The notes: a model not told the origin generated them from the sequence alone. A stretch of 64,000 nt of DNA from Pedobacter steynii (GCF_900103665.1 NZ_FNGY01000003.1:620001-684000); one strand, 5' to 3'. Counted from the first letter of the stretch, positions 51,461-61,497 are shown. Translations and numbers: made by a program.

Positions 51461-52693
51461 TTAGCCACTTACTTTTGTTGACCTTGCACGCGCACATCTT
51501 TCGAGCCATTCGGGACTGAAGGGATCTACCTCCCCAAACCGCTGAAGGTCAAAAGCAGAAAAGTCGTAAGGATTTGCTTTTCCTGCTGCCAGTTCTGCAA
51601 AAGCCAGACCGACTCCCCCGCTCACAGAGATTCCTGCACCCACACATCCGGTAGCCATCAACAGGTGATTTACACCGGGAGCAACGCCCATAGACAGGTT
51701 ATTGTCCGGCGTATATCCGGAAAAGCCGGCAACATAATACTTCATTCCGATATCGTAAACTTTAGGGAAGAAACGCGCCAGCCTGTCGATCACTTCTGAA
51801 AGGTCCTGCACTCCTTTGTCCGGACTAAAAGAAAAGTCATTGACATTTGAAGGAATCAGATCCGCAGAGACACTCAAAGAATTCCGTTCCCTGATTCCAA
51901 ACAGCAGACTTCCACCTTCCGGACGTGCATAAGCCTGCGCATCCGGCAACAAGACAATCGGTGAATTTACCGGAAAAATGTTGTTCTTTTCTGTGATCCA
52001 ATACTGGCTTCTGGTGGGGGCCATCGGCAGGCTCACTCCTGCTTCACGGGCAAATTTTGGCGCCCATGCGCCTGAAGCTACAATCGTTGTTCCTGCGATG
52101 ATGTCTCCTTCTTTGGTATGAACACCCAGGATATCATTGCCATCCATAATCAAGTTTAAGGCTTCCAGACCCTGAATAAATTCTGCACCCTGTAATTTGG
52201 CACATCTGGAGAAGAAAGTTCCCAGGAGATATGGATCACAATAGGCTTCATCCGGCATATAACCAATGCTCAGCGCCTCATCTGTCTTTAGCCAGGGCGA
52301 CATTTTATGCGCTTCCTCCGGAGAAATATAATGGGCAGGCTGATTAAATTCGGCCGCAATTTCCATCAATTCTTTCAGCTCAGCTAACCTCGCTTCTGAG
52401 GCGGCCAGGTGAATCACGCCACTAAATTTCATGTCCATAGATTCGCCCAGGATTTTCTCCATTTCGGCAACCACCTGATAGGTTTCTAAAGAAAGCGGGA
52501 TAAAAGGTTTTTTAGCCCTGATTTTGGTGACCAATGCTGCAGCATGACTTGTTGCAGCATTGCAAAGTTCGTTTCGGTCAAGAACGATCACTTTTTGTCC
52601 GGGATTATTACGGGTATAATAGTAGGCGATGGCACAACCAAAGACACCTCCCCCAATGATCACCACATCGGCTTTCTTATATTGTTTGTTCAT
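51461..52693 (-). CDS. FAD-dependent amine oxidase, DAO family
   Basis: A 410-residue flavoprotein. The N-terminal dinucleotide motif is VVIIGGGVFGCAIAYY, the FAD-contact block is NAATSHAAALVT, and the C-terminal block is SGYTPDNNLSMGVAPGVNHLLMATG followed by GAGISVSGGVG. It resembles sarcosine and dimethylglycine oxidases, which oxidise secondary amines. In a phosphonate locus it may act on N-methylated aminoethylphosphonate or on aminoethylphosphonate itself; this is inference. The start used is ATG 52693 (an in-frame TTG lies 6 bp upstream). Confidence 0.88.
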   Translation of the reverse strand: MNKQYKKADVVIIGGGVFGCAIAYYYTRNNPGQKVIVLDRNELCNAATSHAAALVTKIRAKKPFIPLSLETYQVVAEMEKILGESMDMKFSGVIHLAASEARLAELKELMEIAAEFNQPAHYISPEEAHKMSPWLKTDEALSIGYMPDEAYCDPYLLGTFFSRCAKLQGAEFIQGLEALNLIMDGNDILGVHTKEGDIIAGTTIVASGAWAPKFAREAGVSLPMAPTRSQYWITEKNNIFPVNSPIVLLPDAQAYARPEGGSLLFGIRERNSLSVSADLIPSNVNDFSFSPDKGVQDLSEVIDRLARFFPKVYDIGMKYYVAGFSGYTPDNNLSMGVAPGVNHLLMATGCVGAGISVSGGVGLAFAELAAGKANPYDFSAFDLQRFGEVDPFSPEWLERCARARSTKVSG

Positions 52694-52722
52694 ACTCAAT
52701 TTGGTTTTAAAGGTCTTGTTGG

Positions 52723-53883
52723 TTATTGGTATATCTTTTGGATACTTGCTTCGGCATAACCCGCAGCGGAGGTCATCCCCTTTCCGCCTATGGCTGTCCG
52801 GATGTGTATCCGGTCGTCAATATCGTATTCTACGATTGGTTTGCTTTTGTGCTGGGGATAAAAGCCGGCCCAGGATTCCGAAATTTTATGAACATCAAAA
52901 TTCACGATGCGCTGTGCTTCATTGATCATCAGTTCATTTACCTGATGGTTGATTTTGAAGCCGAGATCATCGGTATGGTTTACTTCCGCATATTCATGGG
53001 AATCCCCAATAATGATGGATCCGTCTATTCCTTTTTTGAACAGGATGTGAATGCCCCATTTCCTCAGTTCTTCCTGATCTTCCCGGTTGGAAAGCTTTTT
53101 AAAAGAGGGACATTCCTGAAAAGATTCATACCTTCTGACCGACAGGCCGGTCAGGATATTTCCTTCCAGCTGTACTTCCGGCATAGGGATGGTCTTCATC
53201 ATTTGCAGCTTACAAAGTGTGATTCCGCTTTCTTTAAACAGGTCGGCAAAGAGCAGTTTAAATTCCCCACCGTTACAGATCACTACTTTTTCCGCATGCA
53301 TCGTTTCTCCGGCAGCACTGACGATGCGGACTTCGTCGCCCACCACCTGACATTCCACGATTGCAGTAGCAGGTTTATAGCTGAGATTGGGATATTTCCC
53401 GCTGGCCCAGGCAATCACCCTGTGAATCATCTGATCCGGTTCTACGCTGATTTCCTGCGGAAAGAAAAGCCCACCTTTACAATATTCCTCTTTTAAAGAA
53501 GGGTATTTCGCCAGGCAGTCGGCAGAGGATAACAATACAGATTCATAATCCGATTGATCCATTGTTGCTTTTAATTCCAGGATCAGCTGCAGTTCTTCCT
53601 GATCTGAAGGGATATAGAGTGTGCCATTATTACGGACACTGATGTCAGATTCCTGCTGAATTTCTTTATAGAGTTCAGTTGCGCGCAAGGCATAAGGGAA
53701 CCAGTCGGAGGCCATTCCTGAAGGTACGACCTGGCCAAAATTCCTTACCGTAGCGTTTACCGGATATTGGTCTTTTTCCGTCAGCAATACCTTCTTTCCC
53801 ATACGGGCAGCATGTATCGCATGAAAGGTTCCGAGCACCCCGGAGCCTACAACTATTAAATCATACATTGTTGTTTTCATCAT
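52723..53883 (-). CDS. FAD-dependent oxidoreductase, TIGR03364 type
   Basis: A 386-residue flavoprotein with N-terminal motif YDLIVVGSGVLGTFHAIHAA and the block PVNATVRNFGQVVPSGMASDW, which is characteristic of the TIGR03364 group. That group is found next to phosphonate genes and has been proposed to replace the transaminase PhnW in making phosphonoacetaldehyde. The C-terminal block IHIRTAIGGKGMTSAAG closes the FAD site. Here it sits 6 bp from the phosphonoacetaldehyde dehydrogenase gene, and no phnW is in the window, so it is the best candidate for the step that feeds PhnY. Confidence 0.88.
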   Translation of the reverse strand: MMKTTMYDLIVVGSGVLGTFHAIHAARMGKKVLLTEKDQYPVNATVRNFGQVVPSGMASDWFPYALRATELYKEIQQESDISVRNNGTLYIPSDQEELQLILELKATMDQSDYESVLLSSADCLAKYPSLKEEYCKGGLFFPQEISVEPDQMIHRVIAWASGKYPNLSYKPATAIVECQVVGDEVRIVSAAGETMHAEKVVICNGGEFKLLFADLFKESGITLCKLQMMKTIPMPEVQLEGNILTGLSVRRYESFQECPSFKKLSNREDQEELRKWGIHILFKKGIDGSIIIGDSHEYAEVNHTDDLGFKINHQVNELMINEAQRIVNFDVHKISESWAGFYPQHKSKPIVEYDIDDRIHIRTAIGGKGMTSAAGYAEASIQKIYQ

Positions 53884-53889
53884 TTTATC

Positions 53890-55335
53890 TTACCAGGGCA
53901 TAGAAAATGTTTTCACATAAGAGAAGCATTTGATCGCTTCCACCACTCCTTCTTTAATGCCAAGCCCGGAATCTTTGATTCCTCCAAAAGGAGAATTCTC
54001 AATGCGGTATCCTGGCACTTCATTAATGTTTACTGTTCCTACTTTCAGTTCTTTGACGAAGCGGATCGCATGGTCCATATTGTTGGTGACTACCCCAGAG
54101 GATAGTCCAAAAGCAGTGGAATTAGATAAAGCAATTGCATCGTCGACATCTGTAAAAGTCAGGATGGGGGCCAATGGTCCAAAAGACTCCTGTACCACCA
54201 TTTGCGCATCTCTTGGCACATCAACAATCACTGTTGGTTCCAGTAATGCGCCATTACGTTTGCCGCCATACAGGACTTTTGCACCTTGCACAACCGCCCT
54301 GGCAACGACTTCCTCCAGATAAATCGCAGAGGCTTCATCGATCACCGTCCCTACTCTTGTTTCCGGATCTGCAGGATCGCCACAAGTGTATTCTTTTGTT
54401 TTTTCAACAAATCGTTTGGTAAACTCATCAGCGATACTTTCCTGAACCAGGATTCTTTTTACCGCTGTGCAACGCTGTCCTGAATTGCGAAATGCACCTT
54501 CTGCAGCTAAGGTAACGGCGAGATCAAGATCTGCGTCCTCCAGCACGATCAGCGGATCATTACCACCAAGCTCCAGGATTACCTTTTTATAACCCGCAGT
54601 CGCTGCAATCTTTTTACCTACTGCTACGCTTCCGGTAAAAGAGACCAGGTCTACTTCCGGCGCCTGAACCAATACTTCCGCCACTTCTTTTGTTTCTCCC
54701 AGCAGGACACTTAACATATATTCAGGTAAACCTGCTTCGTATAATAATTCCACAAAACGGATGGCCGTTAAAGGTGTTTTTTCCGAAGGTTTCAAAATCA
54801 CCGGTGTTCCGGCGGCTAAAGCCGGAGCAATTTTATGTGCCACCTGATTTAGCGGATGATTAAAGGGGGTAATGGCCACCGCAAGTTTTAAAGGTTCGCG
54901 AAGGGTAAAGATTTTACGTTGTTTTCCATTCGGGGAGATGTCACAGGAATAGATCTGTCCATCATCTTTCAGGCATTCAATGGACGCAAATAACAATACA
55001 TCGTGTGCTCTTCCAATTTCATATTCGGCTTCTCTGATACACAGACCGGATTCCGCAGTAATCAATTGTGCAAATTCTTCCTTTCTAAGCAAGAGTAAAG
55101 CTCTGGCTTTGTCCAGGATGCTGTATCTTTCATACCGGCTTAAAACGGTTCCTCCTTTCAGCGCAATGGCGATTGCATTTTGAGTATCCGCCTGGCTTGC
55201 CATTTCTACGGTGCCAACCAATCGTCCATCGTAGGGGCTATTTACCAGCAGTTGCTTTTGTGAGGAAACGGGTTTACCAGCGACAAGGGAAGCTAATCTA
55301 ATGATATTATCAGTGGCAGTTAATTCTTCTTTCAT
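53890..55335 (-). CDS. phnY: Phosphonoacetaldehyde dehydrogenase
   Basis: A 481-residue aldehyde dehydrogenase. Catalytic residues are C289 (AFRNSGQRCTAVKRI), E255 (VILELGGNDPLIV) and N159 (AITPFNHPLN). The protein matches PhnY in length and general features, and the neighbouring phnA supports the name: PhnY oxidises phosphonoacetaldehyde to phosphonoacetate with NAD. Its upstream gene phnA is 53 bp away on the same strand. ALDH families overlap, so specificity rests on context as much as on sequence. No phosphonatase (PhnX) is present, which makes the PhnY-PhnA route the only one visible. Confidence 0.88.
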   Translation of the reverse strand: MKEELTATDNIIRLASLVAGKPVSSQKQLLVNSPYDGRLVGTVEMASQADTQNAIAIALKGGTVLSRYERYSILDKARALLLLRKEEFAQLITAESGLCIREAEYEIGRAHDVLLFASIECLKDDGQIYSCDISPNGKQRKIFTLREPLKLAVAITPFNHPLNQVAHKIAPALAAGTPVILKPSEKTPLTAIRFVELLYEAGLPEYMLSVLLGETKEVAEVLVQAPEVDLVSFTGSVAVGKKIAATAGYKKVILELGGNDPLIVLEDADLDLAVTLAAEGAFRNSGQRCTAVKRILVQESIADEFTKRFVEKTKEYTCGDPADPETRVGTVIDEASAIYLEEVVARAVVQGAKVLYGGKRNGALLEPTVIVDVPRDAQMVVQESFGPLAPILTFTDVDDAIALSNSTAFGLSSGVVTNNMDHAIRFVKELKVGTVNINEVPGYRIENSPFGGIKDSGLGIKEGVVEAIKCFSYVKTFSMPW

Positions 55336-55388
55336 ATACTTAATTTAAAAATGGGTGCAGATTCCCCCTGCAATAAGTCCGCTAAATA

Positions 55389-56630
55389 TTAATGGGTACC
55401 GTTCACGGTGAAGTCAAATACGTCGAAATTTCGGGGATCTCCCTGCGCTTTCATTTTGTATTTTGCATTGAGGGCATGAGAAACGACTAAGGGAACCATT
55501 TCTTCATACCTTCCACCATGGGAGCGCAGTGTTCCATCTAAGGCCTTAAGGTCATGATCAGCAGGGGTTTTCCCCACTACGACATCACGTGCGGATAACA
55601 CAAAAAGATCACCCGTTCTATCTGCAGGTTGTTCCAGCAAGCGGCAGCCTTTTTCTTTGTTATACACCTCTGTAATACCTGGTTGTGCTGCCAGCCATTG
55701 TTCTACTTCATTGATATCTGAATTGTTGTTTACATAGACCAACACATAAGATCCGAGTGCGCCATGGTGTTTCACATAAGGGTCGGTAATCGGGCAAATC
55801 ACGCGGAAGCCGGCACCAAATTTCTCCGTCAGCATGGTTTCGATAAACAAGACATTGGGTGATCCGTCTGCTTTCACCTTAGCATTCATCCCGTGATCTG
55901 CTGTAGCACCAATAATGGCTCCCATTTCCAGCATTTTTCCTATTTCCACATCCTGAGCTTCATAAAAAGCAAGGGACTCTTCTGTATCCGGAGCATAGGT
56001 ATGTTGCATATAATCTGTTAGCGAAAGGTATAAGAAATCGGCCATGCCATTTTTAATCAATGCCACACCGGCACGCAATACGAACAAGCTGGCTTCTGCA
56101 CTATAGATGGCCGGAGTTTTATGGCCGATCACCGTTTCTGCATTTTCGATGCCATGGGTATCCAGTTTCGCCTGGTCTGCCTTTTCTGCAGAGAATGCAA
56201 TGCCTTTTAGCTGATAAGAAAGGATGTCACGCAGTTTTTCTTTTGCAGTGACTACCGCCACTTTGCGACCCGAATTTGCTGCTGCCGCCAATAAGGTTTC
56301 TGCCCTCAGGTATTCGGATGAGTTCATCATCACTTCCTGATCTTTTTTAACATCATAAAAGAAATTACCGCAGATGCCATGGACTGCAGGACTAACCCCG
56401 GTAACGATCGAAGAGTTGTTTACATTGGTAAAAGAAGGCAAGGCACCGCGTACCATCCCCCTGTAACCTTGTAATACCATTTTTTTAAGATTCGGCATCC
56501 TGTCGTACGCCATGGTCATGTCCAGATATTCATCTGCTGATCCATCCATACAAATCACGACGATTGGTTTTGCCGGTGGGTTATAATCTATACCGTTGAC
56601 TGAAAAGGGGGTTGTTGAGATATTGTTCAT
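55389..56630 (-). CDS. phnA: Phosphonoacetate hydrolase
   Basis: A 413-residue metal-dependent C-P bond hydrolase of the alkaline phosphatase superfamily. It splits phosphonoacetate into acetate and phosphate. The dizinc ligands and nucleophile line up with the known enzyme: D29 (VICMDGSADE), T68 (PSFTNVNNSSIVTG), D206 and H210 (SLTDYMQHTY), D245 and H246 (ATADHGMNA) and H371 (LRSHGGRYEE). No signal peptide, so cytoplasmic. It is the first enzyme gene after the SusD gene (114 bp gap) and is followed by phnY and the FAD enzymes. Confidence 0.95.
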   Translation of the reverse strand: MNNISTTPFSVNGIDYNPPAKPIVVICMDGSADEYLDMTMAYDRMPNLKKMVLQGYRGMVRGALPSFTNVNNSSIVTGVSPAVHGICGNFFYDVKKDQEVMMNSSEYLRAETLLAAAANSGRKVAVVTAKEKLRDILSYQLKGIAFSAEKADQAKLDTHGIENAETVIGHKTPAIYSAEASLFVLRAGVALIKNGMADFLYLSLTDYMQHTYAPDTEESLAFYEAQDVEIGKMLEMGAIIGATADHGMNAKVKADGSPNVLFIETMLTEKFGAGFRVICPITDPYVKHHGALGSYVLVYVNNNSDINEVEQWLAAQPGITEVYNKEKGCRLLEQPADRTGDLFVLSARDVVVGKTPADHDLKALDGTLRSHGGRYEEMVPLVVSHALNAKYKMKAQGDPRNFDVFDFTVNGTH

Positions 56631-56744
56631 TTCTGTTTTATTTTGTACTGGTGATTATATTTTAATTTACGATTATAGTTTCATTAAATAAAGGCAGGAC
56701 CGCGACCAAACGGCCCTAACCCAACGTACTAACCTAACTTTTTT

Positions 56745-58241
56745 TTATTTTAACAGCCACATGATCTGGTCTCTGTCGTCCACTTCGGTTCCAAACTGCG
56801 CGCGTAATGCAGCTCTGTAATTTTCTGTATTGTCTGTATTTTCAGCGGATGGATATGCCCATCTGACCGGAAGTTTAGTGACACTGTTTACCCCTGAAAA
56901 CTTAAATTCAGGAATTCCGGTACGACGGTTCAGGAACCAGGCTTCCGCTCCTGAATTTTCGGCCAGAGAAAGGTACATCTGCTCATGAATAAGCTTTAAA
57001 CCATCGGAACCTCCGATATAAGGGGCTTTTACGGTCAGGTAATCTCCAACCGGAGCATTATAAAAAGCCATGGAGGCCGTGACGCCATTGTCATAATGTG
57101 TTTTTGCATTCTCGGCAATCCAACCTCTGTTTGCAGCTTCTGCAATATTCAATTCCTGTTCTGAATACCCCAGAAAAATGGAGGGTTGCCCTACAAAATT
57201 CCAGAACCTTTTCTCATTTGGTTTGGAAAGTTCTCCATTGTTTTTCCTTTGGTTATTGACAATGGCGGTCACTGCTGTACTTGCTCCTGTATAAGAAGCA
57301 AAGTCCGCCCTGACTGCAGTTTCATTGGTCGGGTTGGCTGCCAGTGCTTTTGGCGTAGGATCGGCTACCACTTGTAATCGTGGGTCCAGGTATTTTTTAA
57401 GCAGATCAATATAAGTATCCACATACAAAACCCCTTCTCTTAAAATACCACTATTTGGATTGTATGTACCTCTAAAGCCATCCTCATCTCTATGGCTGAG
57501 CTGCATGTTGTCATTCAAGCTGCTAAACAAGGGATATTTGGCAGGATTCTGAATGATGTTCTGAAAGCGGCCTTTTACATTCAGCTCTGCATCACCTTCT
57601 TTTTTACTCAAAAGAATCAGCATCCTGAGGGTGTAGGCGTTGATTGCTTTTTGCCATTTTTTCAGGTCTCCGCTATAATAAATATCTCCATCAACTGAAG
57701 CTCCGGGGTTGGCCAAAATGTAAGCACCCAGTTCATTATTCGATTCGTCCAGCCATTTTAAGCATTGAATAAATACCGACTTTTGTGTATCGTATTTAGG
57801 CTTTGGAAACTTTTCTCCCTGTAAAGCTTCTGACAAGGGGATATCTCCCATTTGCCTCGTCATCACGCTATAGTAATAAGCTTTTAGAAATTTGGAAAGA
57901 ATGACATAAACAGGTGTATTTGCCTTTCCTGCTTCCTGAATCATTTTTTCTATATTTCTCAACGTACTGTTGGCTGCTGAACTTGCGCCATAATAAAAAG
58001 TTCCCCCGCCGTATTTGTAACTTAAAGGACCAGAATCTGCGGTCGCAAAAGTATGGTATTGCGGATCCTGATAAGAATCGGAGAAGGCACTGACCGGACT
58101 TGGCGTCACTGCGGTAAACAATAAACCCGGAGGCACAGAAGCCGGATTATTCGGATTTTCTCTTAACTCATCATATTTTAAACAACTGCTTGTTGTTACT
58201 ACCAGTAAGCATAAACCAAGCACTTTATATATAGTTTTCAT
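56745..58241 (-). CDS. SusD-like outer membrane lipoprotein
   Basis: A 498-residue SusD/RagB-type lipoprotein (SusD-like_2 group). The signal ends VTTSSC, so Cys20 is lipidated. The start block LRENPNNPASVPPGLLFTAV and the mid block FLKAYYYSVMTRQMGDIPLSEAL are typical, as are the later NIAEAANRGW and EAWFLNRRTGIPEF. SusD proteins form the lid on a SusC barrel and bind the nutrient at the cell surface. It starts 10 bp after the SusC stop. Given the downstream genes, the imported compound is probably a phosphonate-bearing molecule rather than a plain glycan. Confidence 0.94.
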   Translation of the reverse strand: MKTIYKVLGLCLLVVTTSSCLKYDELRENPNNPASVPPGLLFTAVTPSPVSAFSDSYQDPQYHTFATADSGPLSYKYGGGTFYYGASSAANSTLRNIEKMIQEAGKANTPVYVILSKFLKAYYYSVMTRQMGDIPLSEALQGEKFPKPKYDTQKSVFIQCLKWLDESNNELGAYILANPGASVDGDIYYSGDLKKWQKAINAYTLRMLILLSKKEGDAELNVKGRFQNIIQNPAKYPLFSSLNDNMQLSHRDEDGFRGTYNPNSGILREGVLYVDTYIDLLKKYLDPRLQVVADPTPKALAANPTNETAVRADFASYTGASTAVTAIVNNQRKNNGELSKPNEKRFWNFVGQPSIFLGYSEQELNIAEAANRGWIAENAKTHYDNGVTASMAFYNAPVGDYLTVKAPYIGGSDGLKLIHEQMYLSLAENSGAEAWFLNRRTGIPEFKFSGVNSVTKLPVRWAYPSAENTDNTENYRAALRAQFGTEVDDRDQIMWLLK

Positions 58242-58251
58242 CAGAATGTTT

Positions 58252-61200
58252 CTAAAATTTAAGATTGATATTGAACCCGTATGTTCTTTGCGCAGGCTGT
58301 TGCAGATCTGTATCGCCTGTACTCATGCTGTAAGTATCAAGGTCGCCAAATGTTTTATCTTTAGTCCAGTAATACAAATTGCGGCCGACGAAGGATAGAG
58401 AGGCCCCCTTAAGGAATTTATTCTTCAGGAATGCGGTTGGTACATTATAGGTCAGCACGACTTCTCTTAGCTTGATAAAAGTTTTATCAATCACATTGTT
58501 TTGCCATGCAGCCATGTATTGTTTTGCCCAGGTCTGATAGTCTACTTTATAATCATTGGGCGCAAATACCCTCGTGTCTGAAAGCATATTTCCATCCGGA
58601 TCATACTTCGCTTCTCCGCTTACAATTTTCAATCCGGGAATGAGCATTGTTCTAGGATCAGTACCATTTGCATAAGCAATGTTTGAAAGTTCTCTTTCTG
58701 GTGCAACGGCATCCGGATGAGAACCTGATCTCCAAAGGTCCCGTTCAAATCTATCGTAGGTAATCCCACCAAATCTGCCATCCACTAAAAAGGAAAGAGA
58801 GATATTTTTATAGCTGAATGTATTGTTCATGCTCACAGAGAAGCTTGTTTTTTGATTCCCTATATTCACATCATAATCAGTAATTCTTGGTAATCCATCC
58901 GCATTCATAACCAGCTGTCCGTCCGGAGATTTTTCCCAGTCTGAATACCAGTAATTATCCAGTCGGCCGCCAACAGGCGTTCTGCCTTCTTTTAACTGGG
59001 GGCTTCCATCGGCAAGTGCCGGCAATGATTTCAGGTAATCTTTCCCTCCATCCACATTGATCAGCGCCAGCCAGGAGAAATGATCTGTTTTAACTGGAGT
59101 GGCATTGAAAGAGAAATCAAAACCTCTTCTTTGTGTCGTCCTTCCATTCAACCTGATTCCGGTATAACCAGAGGTTTGGGAAAAGATTTGCGTAAAGATC
59201 TGAGGACCATAATTATTACTATAATAAGAGAAGTCAAATCCTAATCTGTCGTTCAGGAACCTTGCTTCTACTCCATATTCATAAGTGGTATTGAATTCTG
59301 GTTTCAGGTTTGGGTTGTCTATGATGCTTGGGTAAGCAGCAATAGGCAAGTTTCTGTTGCGGCTACCGGTAGTATAGGAATTCACGGCGTTATACACGTC
59401 GTAATCATCGCCATCATCTCCAATCTTGTCACTACCTACTTTCGCATAAGCAGCCCTCAGTTTCAAGAAATTAATCGCCTTCGGCAAATGAAGCATATCA
59501 CTAACCACTGCACTTAAAGACACGGAAGGGTAAAAGAAGGTTGAATTTTTAGCAGGTAAGGTAGACGATTTATCCACCCTTCCGGTCATCCCGAGGAAGA
59601 TCCGGTTTTTATAAGCCAAATCAATAGAGGAATACGCACTGTAAATTCCTTTTTCATCCTTATAGCTTGTTGGCAAAACTTTATCTGTGGAGTTGTCCAG
59701 TTTAAAAATCCCCGGAACAATCAGTTTAGTGGTTGCAGCATGTGCTTCTCTATTGCTTTTATACAGCTGATTTCCGCCCAGGGTAGCATTGACATTAAAA
59801 TTATCATTGAAAAAGTTATCATGGTATTTAATCAGGAAGTCCGTATTTGACTCCAGCATCCCAAATTCATTGTGTCGGTATCTGCCACCACGATCAGAGA
59901 TGTCGTAATCATAGATATCCATAGAGATCTCCTCATCCTTGGTTAATGAATAGGTATTTAAGCTCGTCCTGACATGGGCATCGAACTTATCACTGATTTT
60001 ATAATTCAATTTCAGGAAACCCAGGACATCGTTTTTGGTATAAGGTCTTTTCCACTCATTGGCCAGCATATATGGATTATTGTACCTCCAGTTTTCCACG
60101 AAGCGTTGTTTAATCCCCTCTTTACCAGGAGCCCAGTAATCTTTAAAATCTCTGATGTCAAAATGGGCTCCGCCCCAAATGCTCAGGTTATAAATAGGCG
60201 AATGTGGTCCATAATTATTTCTTGGCAGGTTACTTGCATACTCATAAGTATGTTGTAATGATCCGTCTACAGACAGCTTGTCTGATAAGTTTAAATTACC
60301 ATTTAAGCGGAAAGTATTGATGTTTAGTTTGGCACCGGGTACTGATGCCTTTGAATATTTATAGGTATCAGAAAGTGTGACGCCACCGCTTTCCCCCCTG
60401 CTTTGCACCGAGAAGTTGTTGGAGGTAACCAGTCCGGTTTCCATGAAGTTCCCCAGGTTATCTGCTCCTCTGGAAAGCCATGGTGTAGGAATTCGTTTTC
60501 CTGTTGAGGCATCGATAGGAGAATCATATTGAGGCAATAAGCGGCCATCAAACTTAGGCCCCCATACCGAATAATCGAAATCATTTATTCCTCCGCCTCC
60601 CGGGCCTCCTGTTCCAAAAGCATATTCACCTGCATCACCAGGACCATATTGTGTTTGTGCCTTAGGGATTCTGATGAATCCCCCCTGAAAGGTAGTGGAA
60701 GAATTGAAGGACATGGTTGTTCCTTTAGCAGCGTTGCTGCTGCTTTTAAGACTGATCTGTACCGCACCATTCAATCCTAAGGAACCATATAAAGCAGAAG
60801 CTGCGGCTCCTTTTAAAACGGAAATATTTTCGATATCATCAGAACTGATGTTCCACATATCTGTGGTCGTGCTTGGTACACCATCAATTACAATTAAAGG
60901 TTTCTTACCTCTTAAATACAATTTAGGATCAGAAAAGAAATCACTGCTATTGGTTACGGTAAGGCCGGCGACTTTCCCTGTCAGGGATTCCACCACATTT
61001 GGGGAAATTGCTTTCTGTAGCGCATCTCCTTTCACTTCCTGAACCGCATAGCCCAATCGTTTTTTCTCTTTCTTAATTCCCAGGGCGGTGACTACCACCT
61101 CATTTAAATTGGCCTGATCAGGTTCGAGTTTCAGCTCGATCTGGGTTTGGGTACCCACTACAATTTCTTTTGGCCGATAACCAATAAAACTAAATACCAG

Positions 61201-61422
61201 CGTTGCATTGGCTGGTACAGCTAAACTAAATTTCCCATTGGTGTTGGTAGTACCACCATTGTTACTCCCCTTGACCTTGATGGATACTCCAGGCATCGGT
61301 TGATTGTTCTCGTCGGTAACCGTTCCGGTAACCGTACTTTGTGCGTAAGTCGCGCTTAGCGCTAACAGCCAAACTAACATCGTCAGCAGGCATGCTCTTT
61401 TTGCTGTGCAGAAAAATTTCAT
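58252..61422 (-). CDS. SusC-like TonB-dependent outer membrane transporter
   Basis: A 1056-residue SusC/RagA-type receptor. After the signal peptide (LVWLLALSATYAQ) comes a carboxypeptidase-regulatory-like domain (VTGTVTDENNQPMPGVSIKV, about 29-115), the plug (VESLTGKVAGLTVTN, LYLRGKKPLIVIDGVP, ENISVLKGAAASALYGS) and the barrel, ending FNINLKF with a terminal Phe. SusC takes up bulky nutrients with energy from TonB. It opens the leftward phosphonate operon. A promoter fit is present upstream (61468-61497). No sigma/anti-sigma pair or other regulator lies in the locus within the window. Confidence 0.95.
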   Translation of the reverse strand: MKFFCTAKRACLLTMLVWLLALSATYAQSTVTGTVTDENNQPMPGVSIKVKGSNNGGTTNTNGKFSLAVPANATLVFSFIGYRPKEIVVGTQTQIELKLEPDQANLNEVVVTALGIKKEKKRLGYAVQEVKGDALQKAISPNVVESLTGKVAGLTVTNSSDFFSDPKLYLRGKKPLIVIDGVPSTTTDMWNISSDDIENISVLKGAAASALYGSLGLNGAVQISLKSSSNAAKGTTMSFNSSTTFQGGFIRIPKAQTQYGPGDAGEYAFGTGGPGGGGINDFDYSVWGPKFDGRLLPQYDSPIDASTGKRIPTPWLSRGADNLGNFMETGLVTSNNFSVQSRGESGGVTLSDTYKYSKASVPGAKLNINTFRLNGNLNLSDKLSVDGSLQHTYEYASNLPRNNYGPHSPIYNLSIWGGAHFDIRDFKDYWAPGKEGIKQRFVENWRYNNPYMLANEWKRPYTKNDVLGFLKLNYKISDKFDAHVRTSLNTYSLTKDEEISMDIYDYDISDRGGRYRHNEFGMLESNTDFLIKYHDNFFNDNFNVNATLGGNQLYKSNREAHAATTKLIVPGIFKLDNSTDKVLPTSYKDEKGIYSAYSSIDLAYKNRIFLGMTGRVDKSSTLPAKNSTFFYPSVSLSAVVSDMLHLPKAINFLKLRAAYAKVGSDKIGDDGDDYDVYNAVNSYTTGSRNRNLPIAAYPSIIDNPNLKPEFNTTYEYGVEARFLNDRLGFDFSYYSNNYGPQIFTQIFSQTSGYTGIRLNGRTTQRRGFDFSFNATPVKTDHFSWLALINVDGGKDYLKSLPALADGSPQLKEGRTPVGGRLDNYWYSDWEKSPDGQLVMNADGLPRITDYDVNIGNQKTSFSVSMNNTFSYKNISLSFLVDGRFGGITYDRFERDLWRSGSHPDAVAPERELSNIAYANGTDPRTMLIPGLKIVSGEAKYDPDGNMLSDTRVFAPNDYKVDYQTWAKQYMAAWQNNVIDKTFIKLREVVLTYNVPTAFLKNKFLKGASLSFVGRNLYYWTKDKTFGDLDTYSMSTGDTDLQQPAQRTYGFNINLKF

Positions 61423-61467
61423 ATGTTTAAAAGTTTAATTTGGCTAGACTTATGTTTAGTATTAATG

Positions 61468-61497
61468 CAAATATAGAATAGTATTTGTAAAAACAAT
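61468..61497 (-). promoter_or_regulatory. Putative Bacteroidota promoter of the SusC operon
   Basis: On the minus strand ATTG (61497-61494), 18 bases, then TATATTTG (61475-61468), which fits TAnnTTTG exactly. The spacing and a leader of about 40 nt before the SusC ATG fit known promoters of this phylum. Confidence 0.5.

Noticed and set aside
52726..53496. 256-codon frame antisense to the TIGR03364-type gene
   Set aside because: The opposite strand has a clear FAD enzyme over the full length; the antisense frame is a shadow of it.
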